Shown: positions 45,501 through 57,500 of the stretch, one piece after another | Position numbering within the stretch: the stretch's first letter is position 1 | Layout: each line of letters opens with the position of its first letter | Source: Diphasiastrum complanatum | Lineage: Eukaryota > Streptophyta > Lycopodiopsida > Lycopodiales > Lycopodiaceae | NCBI GenBank assembly: GCA_029204225.1 | Contig: CM055099.1 | Span: 46,874,042-46,938,041 of the forward strand | Direction of reading: 5' to 3' | DNA length: 64,000 nt | Translations under genes and position numbers: made by a program | The notes under the pieces: model-generated | The model's database searches: none | What the model was told of the DNA's origin: nothing | What the model saw: the letters and a program-made list of their open reading frames with translations, nothing else

Positions 45501-48500
45501 TCATTTATTAGGAGTGGCTGGGCTGACCTCCTAAGAAGTAGGAGTTGACTAGTCAATGGGACACTTGTCATATGCTCACTGGGACACTTGGTCCAGTGAA
45601 TGAGTGACACATGTCAGGGTTGACCAGTCAAACATGGCACGTGTCACATGCTCACAGGGACACTTGGTCCAGTGTATGAGTGACACATGTCAGCCTACTC
45701 ACTTGCCTATGTGTCAGGGTACTGCCAAGTGGCAAGTGTTGACTGTGCATGGAATTGGCCATGTGTCGACATTAGGAAAGGTCAGGGTTAAGGGGTGCTT
45801 AAAAATTGTGCACAAGTGAGCCTAGAGAGAGGCATTTCCTCATCATAATCTATGCAGCAAAGGTTGGGAGGAGACAAGGCAGCCAGCTCCACCATGTTTC
45901 GTGTGCTCTGATGTTTGTACATGCAGGGAAATCAATAAGGATCGACATTGCTGATTGTTGTGCATGGGATAATCTAGGTTTTAAGTGAAGTTTCAGATTT
46001 GGAGTCTGACATTTGGTATCAGAGCAAAGGTTCTTGAGAAGAGGGCTACCAAAGAATTTGCAGATTGAAGCCCACAGGACCAGCGCTGATGGAAGGACAC
46101 AGAAGCGTGGAGCGGATCTTCGGAATCCTTGCAAAGATCTCCCACTTGATTTGAAGGTTTTTTATGCAGCCAATCCATTCCAATTGGAATAACATCAAAA
46201 TTCCAAGTTGTTTGTGAGAAATTCCAATTTTTGTGAAAAATTCACCTGCGGGTGTACACAGTCCAGCCATGGATGATCATCACATCGCGGACGATGTCTT
46301 TTTTGAGTGGAAAGGGATGTTAGAGCCTTTACTCCCTGTCTCAGTTATTTACAGTTTTCAGAGACACATGTACATTTTGTAGGTATTGTAATTGCTAAAA
46401 TGGCTAAGTCACCGGCCTGTGGTGACTTTTGTAAGTAGATTGTAAATAAACTATAATTAGTTGGCATTGGACCTCAGAGAGTCATGCTTACCTTTGGCAT
46501 GGGGTACTGGGTCATTTATTAAGAGTGGCTGGACTGACCTCCTAAAAAGTAGGAGTTGACTAGTCAATGGGACACTTGTCATATGCTCACTGGGACACTT
46601 GGTCCAGTGAATAAGTGACACATGTCAGGTTTGACCGGTCAAACATGACACGTGTCACATGCTCACATGGACACTTGGTCCAGTGTATGAGTGACACATG
46701 TCAGCCTACTCACTTGCCTATGTGCCAGGGTACTGCCAAGTGGCAAGTGTCGACTGTGCATGGAATTGGCCATGTGTCGACATTAGGAAAGGTCAGGGTT
46801 AAGGGGTGCTTGAGGATTGTGCATAAGTGAGCCTAGAGAGAGGCATTCCTCATCATAATCTACCCCAATTCGCAGAAACAAAAGAAATCTGTCGAGCATC
46901 CTAAATCCTTCTAGGCGCTAGGTAATGCTAGTATTTCTTTTGTAAATTTATCCTTTAAAGATGGCACTAATTGTGAGAATTGTTGTTTTGATAAAGCTAT
47001 TTTTGGCCCCCACGACCTCACTGGTATGAATGGACGCCACAAGCTGTGACTGTTCTTTTTTATGATAGTTCAACACAACTTTATAAATGCTAAATTGGTG
47101 CAGAAACTCAAGGCGGCCACCGCGCCAAGTAACCATTTGTATGTGGTGAAAATGGCATCGATGGAAGATCGACAAGCTTGGGACCAAATTGTTCCTCTGT
47201 TGCCGCTCAAGATTCAAGATCATGTCGAACTGCTTGATTTTCATATTATGAATTTAGATAGCGTACACATAATCTTAAGTAAGGCGTGGTTTTACTCCAA
47301 AAATGAGTCCTTAAAAAAGGCATATGTAACTCATTTTATTCATGCATAAGCAGGCCTAAGGGCCCTTTTTTATTCATATACTGGCCTTGGGCCCTATTTG
47401 GTCATATTTTTAGGACTTGGTCACGTTGATTTGGAGTAGGGGTCCTCCTATTGGGAGGGTGCACTATTTTCCCTCCAAATCCTTTTTCCCTCCCTTTTTT
47501 AAATCCTCTATTTGATTCAAGGAGAGGATATATGTAGGGCAGCATTGTATTCCTTTATTCAATTTATGATGATTGCTCCTCTTTAGCCTCCTTAAGCATT
47601 CTCTCTTCCTGCTTTCTAGCTTAAGTCCTGCTTTCTAGCATAGCAGTGAATCTTAGCTTGTAACTTGGTATCAGAGCACTTTCCTGCAGATTGGTGGAGG
47701 CTGTCCAGCGCCCTACCACCCATCACTTTCATCGATCTTCTACATCATTTTTTGCATATTGGTGGTGGCTGTCCAGCGCCCTACTGCCCATCACTTTCGA
47801 CGATTTCTTCATCTTTTTTTTGCAGTTTTGGTGGAGGCTGTCCAGCGCCCTGCTAACCCATCACTTTCGTCAATTTTTTCGGCAGATTTTTGTTGTTTTT
47901 GCAGATTTTGTAGCTGTTGTTCAGCACCCTACTACCTCATCGTTTTTGACACTTTTCGTCACCGATTTGCTGTCCATTTTTTATATTGATTGGAGGCTGT
48001 CCAGCGCCCTACATCACCATTATTTTCCGCTCTTTTTTCAGATTCAGTAGCTGCTGCCCAGCGCCCTACTACCGACTCATTTTCAGCGGTTCTCTTCACC
48101 GACTTGCTGTCTGTTTCGGCTATTGATTGGAGGCTGTTCGTCGCCTTACTTCAGCACCTTTTTCAGCCTATTCTTCAACATATTGTGGATCTTGGTAGTT
48201 GCTGCCTAGTGCCCTATTATCTTCAACTTTACCTCTCTTTGTTGGCACTACCGAGTGGACGACGGATCAGCACCCACCCAGGTATTGTTTGCGCCCTTTT
48301 TGCACTTCCTTTTTGCACCTACTTGCTATCTTTCTGCTCACATACTGCTCTTTTCCAGCCCCCTATTCATGTTCATATTTGCTGCCTCACACCTTCCTCT
48401 TTCCATTTTTTTTCCATTTTGTTAGAACCCTTCTAATTCTTGGCCTTGCACATCTGCTGTCCATTAATCTACTTTCTCAACCCCTTATTTTCTGATTATT

Positions 48501-51500
48501 ATCCATCTTGATTGCCTGATTATGTGCCATTTTTGGTGATTTCGGAAGTTAGACTAAGTTGGGGTGACGACAAACGTCCTCTCCCTCAGATTTTTGTCTC
48601 TTCCTTAGTCCCTATGGCGACTTCTTCATCAGAAGACCCTCCGCAGAGCTCTTTAGATGATCGTTTTACACATATTGATTCCCGCATGGATCATCTTGAG
48701 AGTCGTATTAATCGTGTTCTTTCTAGCCTTGAGACTATCCTACCACGAGGGGATACCACCCCCCCAGACATTCTTCATCGTCCTGGTAAAGCACCTTTAT
48801 TTCCTATTTTGAGTATGCCTGCTCTTGCTCCATCTCCATCTTCAGGAGGTGCTTTTGGTAGTACGTTTGGTCTCCCTTCATATAGTGCTAGTCCTTATGG
48901 GTATCCTTTCGGGTCTTCTGTACCACCACCTTTCCCTCCGCACCACCAGGATTTCCTTCTCCTACTTTTTCAAGTACTCCTGAGCCTCATTTTGCTCGTG
49001 ATTTTCGTGATCACATCCAGCTTACTACTTATTCTGGTACATTCAATAAACACTCTTTGAAAGTGTGGGAAAGTTGGTAGTCGTGTTTGAGAGAGATTCA
49101 AATTTGAACTTTGGGTACATTGAATCTAGACCCAAAAATAGTAGGGTTTACATTTTGGAGTGAAAGCCAAATGGCCAAATAGGATTTGGACACTCTATAA
49201 AAGGATGTAACTCGTGGAGAGACACATCTTCTCTCTTCTCTCTTCTCTCTTCTCTCTTCTCTCTTCTCTCTCTCATTTCATCATTATACATGGTTCTCTT
49301 TTGGTTCTACTACTCATTGGTGCACTATCTTGGTGTTATCTTGCAATCTTGTGTGGTTCCACACGTGTGAAATACAGTAGGGTATTGTAATTGTACGGAC
49401 AGCAAACATATTTTATGTTTTGGTTCATGTTTGATCAATATCTCTTAGAGTTTGCATCTCATTTTCTATGTAGATGCTGATTTTTCTACATTGGCAGGAT
49501 TGTTGGTTTGCTCCTTATTGTAACCAAAGATCAGGGACATGGATTGGATCTTGAATGATCTGAAATCCTTCACAAAAAATACCTTTCCTTGAAGATGGAT
49601 CCTCCTTGGTTTGATGGGAATATCTTGGAAAATTGGTTCTCTAAGTTAGAGACCTATTTTCTTATGTATCCCAAGACTAAAACCCATAAAGCGTAGTTGG
49701 CTGCGTTACATTTAGATGGTCGAGCTCAGACTTGGTGGCGTGTCTATCGCTCTGAGCCTACTCGTGAGGGATTACATATATGGCCTACTTTTCGTCATGA
49801 TCTTCGTATGGCTATGATTTACCCACAGTGGTTGGTTCACCAACGTGATCTGTTTCGTAGCCTTCGCCATACTAGTAATTTGACTGCTTATATTGATCAA
49901 TTTACTGAGCTTTCCTACCTTTTTACTGATCTTCATCCTACAGAGCTTATTTCACATTTTATTGCTGGTCTTAAAGACTCCTTACGATATGATGTTTCCT
50001 CTTTTCGACCTCCTACTCTCTCAGATGCTATCTCCTTGGCTACTACCCTGCAGCATAAGTATCCTGAGTTGTCCACTTCTTCTTGTTTTTCTCGCTCTCT
50101 TTCCACTGCTTCTCCTACTTTGGCTTCTTCTACTACCGTTCCTCCTCGCCCTTCTACACCTCGTCCTCCCTTTGTTCACCGTTATTCAGCCGCAGAGTTC
50201 GCTGAGATTCAGCAGAAGCGCCTCTGTGAGAGTCCAGATCATCTAGCCCGTGATTGCCGACAGTCTCCTGGTCCTCCTACCGCTGTTTTTTACCATGAGG
50301 CTCTTACTCCTGATGATTCTGATTCTTGATTATATCCAGATTCTTGATACTCCCGACCCACATTCTGTTGATGAGCCGGCTGACCCGCTTCTTGATGATC
50401 CTGCTTCTGCCGCTTGCCATGCACAGCTTGCTTATGCTACTTGGGATGGGCGTCCTGGTCCTCGTTCTATTCGGTTACGTGTTCGCATTTTGGGGCGAGA
50501 GTATATTGCTTTGGTGGATACTGGCAGTACACACTCATTTATTAGCAGTTACATTTCCACCAGGATTCGTGCTACACCTATTTCTACTACACAGTCTCTC
50601 AGTGTCGAGGTTGCTAGCTCACATACTTTTATCAGCTCTCAGATGTTTCAGGGCTTGGACTATAGCATTGGTGACTTCTCTGGACATGCAGGTTTCTATA
50701 TTATTCCTCTGGAGCACTATGACATTATTCTTGGTGCATATTGGTTTTCATCACTTGGTACTGTTGTTGTGGATCTTTCTCGGCAGACATTGTCTTTTAC
50801 ACATGCTGGTCGGCATCATTTACTTTCTGGTATTGATTCCCAGGGTAACTATCAGTTGGTTACTGGGAAGCAGTTCATGCGTAGCCTGCCAAAGGCTCAG
50901 GGTGCAGCTCTGTTTATCATTCAGAGTACATCAATTGCTGCTCCTCCTGCTCCATCCATGGGTCCATTGTCCTGGAGAATGAAGAGCTCTTCCACTAGTG
51001 GTCAAGCCAGGACGATTATCTAGGCCTCAGGATGTAGGTAGGTGAGGGTCGAGCGTCGAGGGTAAGGCATGGTGGTATAGGACACCATGGCTTATCGGAG
51101 ATCCAAGCTTGCTTGATGGTGGTCTAGCTCCAGTGCACAGGGAATGTACCTCTATGGATGGGCGGTACCGTAATGTTCGTCACCTGATTGTGTCTTAGCA
51201 ATGACCGGATTCGATGATGGGGATTCTAACAAATGGGGAGTCATCGATAGTCTAAAACTGGTCCTATGACCTTTGGAGCTACCGCTCTCTCCGGAATATG
51301 TTGGATCCATGACTAGATCCTCACACTCGTTCCCTCCTCAAGAATGTCATTGCTCCTCCATGACAAACTCAAGATATGACCTCTGTAGCTGGGTTTGACT
51401 CTCCCATGTCACTTCGAACAATGGTAATCCTTTCCAAGCTACCAAAAACTCGAAGATCTAACAATTTCTCAGTCGTCGTTGTCTCCGCTCTAAGATACTC

Positions 51501-54500
51501 TTAGGTCCATGATCTATCATGTCTTGTTCTTGTAGGGCTACGATACCACCCACTAGGCTGTCATTGCCATGCAAGCATTTCTTTAAATGACTTACATGAA
51601 AAACTAGATGCGCTTTGCATCCCTCAGACAATTGTAACTTATAAACTACCTTACTAACCTTTTAAAAAATTTGCCATGGTCCAAAAACCTTTGTAATAGC
51701 TTTGCACACTTGCCAGTCTCATCACCTTGATTTAGGTGGCACTAGCAAAAAGATCCTATCACCTCTCTTGACCTGCATGTATGAAAAAAAATTTCACGTG
51801 TTGAATCCAAATTAGCATACATCTATCAAGAACTCTACAGCACTAGGTACCTTCCTAGGGATACATAGAGTCGTTGAGCTCAAATAGGCTCATCCTTGTG
51901 AACACATGCTTTGTATCATTATACACATACTCTAGTAGTGGCAAATATGACACCCAGTTAGTCTAGATTATTTTATGGTGTTTGTGGATGATTACTCTAA
52001 AAAGATATGGGTATATCTTCTCAAGAATAAGGGTGAGGCATTCAGATGCTTTACTGGTTTAAGGCACAAGTGGAAAAAGTAACAAGTAGACATATAAAGA
52101 TACTCCATTCAAATAAAGGGGTGAGTACTTTCTATAGAATTTCAAATGTTCTGCAAGGACAATGGTAGAAAGAGACACGTTTGCAAGTACGAAAATGCCA
52201 CAACAAAATGGAGTTGCAGAAAGAAAGAACCGTTCTATTGTGAAAACTGCTAGGAGCATGTATGCACATGAAGTTCTTGGAAAGTTTGGGATGTCAGAAT
52301 GCAAACCTATTTCAACCCCATATGATTTTTGATGTAAGCTAACAAATGCTTAGGAAGATCAAGATGACAAAAATCTCTAGTTGGCTGCCTAACAAGCACT
52401 ACATCAATAAGTGCCAAGTTGGTAATCTCAAAATCTAAACATTTTGTAAATATTTGTATAGTAACTGGGAGCTGCACAACTGGTCACTGTGTGATCCCAT
52501 AGTTCTATACCCTTGCCATTCGGCATTTTGACTGTATACCTATAAGTTGAAGGTATTGTGGTTAGTCTGAGCTTCTTCACCAACATAAAATTTATGACAC
52601 TATGCAATGAACCAGTGTCAAAGAGGACCACCTCATGACCTGCCAGTTGTCCTGGCATCCTGATTGATTCTATATCATCAAAACAATAACTTATTTGAGC
52701 CTTAACAAAAAGATAACAAACAAAAGCTGCATAACTAATTTTTTCAACTGACATTACCATCAATTTAGGGCAAACCTTCTCCCCGTTACAAAGAGCATCG
52801 AGCTCATTGAAGGCAATCCTACCAAGATCGCGCAATTTATACCAACTAAATTAACTGTCAAGGCATCTGAACTAGGCCAGCTTTTTGTTGAAAAGTTGTT
52901 CATATTGTATGGCTTGCCAAATGATATTGTTAGTGACTATGACTCCAAATTCACTGGCAAGTTCTGGCAGTCAGTATTTGATAAACTTCAAACAACCCTT
53001 AGTCTTAGTTCTTCAAATCACCCAGAATCTGATGGGCAGACAGAACTTATTACTCTTGCGATGTGAGACACGATTGGTCAAATGCCTACCTAGAGCATGA
53101 GAAAGCTTTTTGCTTCTCACCTGTGTGAAGTTGTATGGTCACCGACTGCTTGCTATTTGTTGGGCTTGCCTTATTCTTTGCCTAGCGCTGCGTATCTAGA
53201 GCCCCTGTAATCTATGTTAGAACCTTACCTTAGACCCACCCCTCATAAATAAGACCTTGGCTATGGCATATTCCAACGTTGTGCAAGCCTCGTTGAACAC
53301 TAGAGGACGCAATTCCTCCCTCGATCCAAAGATAAATTTATAAATTTGCAACCATGTATTTGTTTCTTTAGGAAAATTCATTAGTATCTCACAATACTGA
53401 TCAATATAAACTTGTACAGAATTGTTTCTTTGTCTAAGTGATAAAGTGTGGCCCGTGGCCCGCAAATGCTCTTGCGATGGGACGAATGTTGTAATTTTTT
53501 ATTTCCCCCTCTTAATGTATTAACATTATCCATCCAATTCATAAAAATCACAACCCTCATAAACCCAGAAAACTACCTCACCATTATGATTGGCCATCTT
53601 ATCTTAAAATCGTACAAAACTACTCTTCATGCTTTCACGATGAGGGCACGTATCAAGGAAGCTAAGTACATATGTGCAAGGATCTATTGTTGTTTCATAG
53701 AGTTTCACTAGGCAATTAACATTGTACTTCTAGACATGTTTATTGTTACGACTCAGTCTAGTTCTAACATGACCTCGGCATGACCGGTCACTCAGAGGGC
53801 CTGAGGCCAAGTTGGCAAGGGTCAGTGACCGGGAAGGGCATCGCTTCCAAGTGGGAACCGATGTATCACAAAATCCCGTGATCCGATGAGACCGTCTGAC
53901 AAGCTGTCAGAGATGCGGTCGCGTAACCGTCGGGGCCCTAGCTGTTAGTGCTAGCCGGCAAGCAGTCGGGGTGACCAGTTGGTGTCATCGGTAATGACGG
54001 GGCATGGGGGTGGTATCTCGTGAATGACTCACTATTCACAGGTCGCATGCAGTGTGTACGCCAGGTGGCCTGATCAACCACTGGGGAGGTACCTCGTGTA
54101 TTGTTAGAGAGTTTTGGTTGTTCACATTGGTATCAGAGCCTTTTCTAGCTCGTTCTAGAGAGAGAACAGCCCGTTCTAGAGAGAGAAAGTGAGAAAAAGC
54201 TTGGTTTTTTCACCATAACTTGGTCTATAGTGCTCAGATTTGAGGGAGATCTGTCTCAGATCATTTCTAGTGGGCAGTCACTGTAGATCAGCAGGGATTC
54301 ACGCTACAAATCTCAGATTTCAGAAAATTTCGAAGTTTTTGGAGGCCAGCGCATTTCTTCTGAAGGCTTTTCGCTCATAACTCTCCGGAACCTTCTCAGA
54401 TCCTGATCAGGTTTTGGGAGCATGTTTCTAGCATCCATAGCGATCCTATAGAGCCATCATACGCCGGTTTTGGAGCAGATTTGCCTCTGTTTCACCAAAA

Positions 54501-57500
54501 AGTTGGTTTTCAAGCCAAAAACAGGTCAGAATTTTGGATTGGGCATAACTTCTCCAACTTTCCTCCGGTTTCTGCTGTTAAGGGTGCAGATTGGGCCTAG
54601 TAGGAGGGCGACGTACTGCCAATTGACGGTTTGTGAAAAGCTTTTGCCGTTTGGAAGAAATTCGACGTCAAACAGCCCGTTTTTTTCCTGATTTTTCGAA
54701 TTTTCAAGCCGATTTGGTGCCCAAAGAAGTTTTTTACCGACTTTTGTACCAAGGTAGGACGCATGGGAAGTGCTACCTGTCATTGGCTTTGTGTTTTTTC
54801 CCAGAGTTTTGTTACCTTCCAGTTGCTTTTCCTCTTTCAGTTCTAAATTGTGAATAAGTTGAAAATTTCCACATTTCACATTTCCTGAGTAATTCTTATA
54901 CCATGGCTGAAGACAAAGTTGACATCCCCTCAAGCCTAGTTGAAGCCATGGAAACTCCTCCACCTAGTCTTGGCAGCCGATTACCTAGTGCGCTTGTCAC
55001 TGATCCTCCTCCCATACAGAACGTATGGATGTGTTGGAGCAGTATATGACAGAGATGCGTACGATGATATCGTCGCTTGCCGGGGGCTTTCCCTCATCTT
55101 CTTCTCAGCCTCCGCCTTTGTATCCTTCCCAACTGCCCACTCATTATCCTTCTTCTGATACACAAATGATCATTGATTTTCCTCCTGATAAAGATATAAA
55201 GCCCACAAAATATGCTGGTACAACTTCCCAGAGGACTACTGATGTTGTAGATCAGTGGTTGCACAAGTGGGAAGAGTATTTTGATTTGAAACGGGCACCC
55301 ACCGATGAAGGCTGGCGTGTCCGTAAGGCAGCTTACCATTTTACTGACTTTGTTGACAGGTGGTGGTGCAAGTTGCTGAAATCACAACAAGCCCCATTCA
55401 CCTGGGTTGACTTCAACCGCTCTTTTCGGGCGCAGTTCATTCCTTAACATGAGCATGTGCGTGCGACGGATGCTTGGTTCCTGCATCGTCAGAGACAGCA
55501 CATGGTGCAGGAATATGCTGATCAGTATAGAGAGATGTTGATCAAGATACCAGAAGAGATTCCCAAGTGGCTGGTAGTCCACAAGTTCATATTTGGTCTT
55601 CGAGCAGAGTTGAGGCCTTCAGTTCTTAATGAAGGATGCAAAACCTTGGAAGAGGCAATTGCTACGGCCCTCAACTTTGAAGGCAATGTTCGCAACAAGG
55701 TTGAATCTGGAGTGGCAAGTGTGCCCCAGAAGATGGGTTTGCGGAAGTCCGGCCAAGCTGGTCAACGGGATTTCTCGCAGAAGGAGCCTATCCAGATGCA
55801 GCAGACTTTGAAACGAAAATCGGCATCTCCTATGGCTCGTCGTGCTTACAACCAATTACCACTTACTCCTGAGCAAAAGGATAAGGCCAAGAAGGAAGGC
55901 TTGTGTTTCTTCTGCCTTGGCAAACATTTGTTCAAAGATTGTCCTCGACGCACGGGCAAGAAGCTCCATGTTTTACAGCAACGTCAAGAGGAGGGCAAGG
56001 ATGAATCTATCCTGAATGATCTATTGGTCAGTGATTATGATGACACTAGACGTGTCATGACTATTTCGGTGCAAAAGCTTGTTCCAGAGGCACCAGTTTG
56101 TTTTCTTTCCACCAAGGCGCAAGAGGCCTATCAGTTTCCAGATAGCGAATTGATACGAATGAGAGGGAAGCTGGATGGTCATGATGTGCTTGTCCTATTT
56201 GACACCGGCTCTTCCCATAACATTATCAACTCTCGTGTGGTGAAGAAGTTGCACTTGGCTACTGTTCCTTCGGATTACCGGTATACAGTTGAGATGCCAG
56301 ATGGTAAGGGAACAGAGGTTTGGGATAGGAGAGTCTCTCAGGCATTGTTGTCCATTCAGACCTATGCTGAGAAGTTAGACTTTGAGATCACCAAATTAGC
56401 TAAGTTTGATATTGTGCTTGGTAAGCGGTGGCATGCGAGTAAGCAGCCCGCTATAGATTTTAAGACTCGTATATATAAGTTCGGGCATGAGGGTTTGTCT
56501 CATGTTCTGATGGGGGAGCGACCTACTATTGAAGGTCCTCTTGTTACCTTGATGCAAATAAAGAAAATGGAGTTGCAGTATGTGTGGTTGTGTAATGTGA
56601 ATGCTGATTCCAGTTTTAGTTGTTTGCAAATAAACCCACTCGCAACTTCATCTAATTTAATAACTTTGGTTAATGCTAATTTGATACAGCAGCAACGATG
56701 TGATCCAGCTAGTCAGCTAGAGCAATCCATCCGAGCTGAGTTTAAACATTTATTAATTGAGCACACGCCAGAGGGATTGCCGCCTAGACGGAATGTGGAG
56801 CATCGTATTGAGCTCATTCCAGGGGCAAGTCCGGTATGTAGACCTCCTTACAGGATGAGTTTGAAAGAAGAGGAGGAAGTCCGAAAGATGTTGGAGGAAT
56901 ATCTCAAGCTGGGGTATATCCGTCCTAGTTTCTCACCTTTCGCCTCCCCTATTTTATTGGTTAAGAAAAAAGATGGTACTTTTTGGATGTGCGTAGACTA
57001 CAGGGGATTGAATAAAATCACTATAAAGCACAAATATCCGATGCCAAGGATTGATGATCTACTGCATGCATTGCAAGGGGCAGTCATTTTCAGTAAGATA
57101 GATCTCAAGAGTGGCTACCATCAAATTTTGATTGGTTCGGAAGATGTTCCAAAGACGGCCTTTCGAACACGCTTTGGACATTATAAGTTCTTGGTTATGC
57201 CATTTGGGTTAACCAATGCACCGACCACATTCATGATGCTCATGAATGATGTCCTACGTGATTTTATGGGAAAGTTTGTAGTCAATTTTATTGATGACAT
57301 ACTAGTTTATAGTAAGTCGATGGACGAACATGAGGTTCATCTCTGTACTGTGTTTGGCAGGTTACAAGAAGTGGTCTTGTATGCCAATGCTCATAAAACA
57401 GAGTCATGTAAGACTCATGTCCAGTATTTGGTCACGTAGTGACGACAGAGGGTATTACAGTTGACCATGCCAAGGTGGTTGTGGTCAAGCAGTGGCCAAG

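Larger units (their letters stand above)
47350..51023 (+). mobile_element. Gypsy element 5' half (LTR end, leader, gag, protease)
   Basis: A primer site TTGGTATCAGAGCAC lies at about 47667-47681. Upstream to about 47350 is probable LTR sequence of unknown start. The leader contains tandem-like repeats. Gag (48614-49062 and 49590-50329) is split by a solo LTR, and protease follows (50250-51023). RT, RNase H and integrase are missing; similarity ends near 50940. It lies in intron 1, opposite to the host gene. Confidence 0.7.

Noticed and set aside
45604-46830. Paired frames starting MTHVR (45604 and 46615)
   Set aside because: They are the same LTR segment read twice in the miniature element; repeated because the LTR is repeated.
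50326-50982. 218-codon Leu-rich frame
   Set aside because: It overlaps the Gypsy protease frame, which has the DTGS motif; the Leu richness comes from T-rich codon positions.
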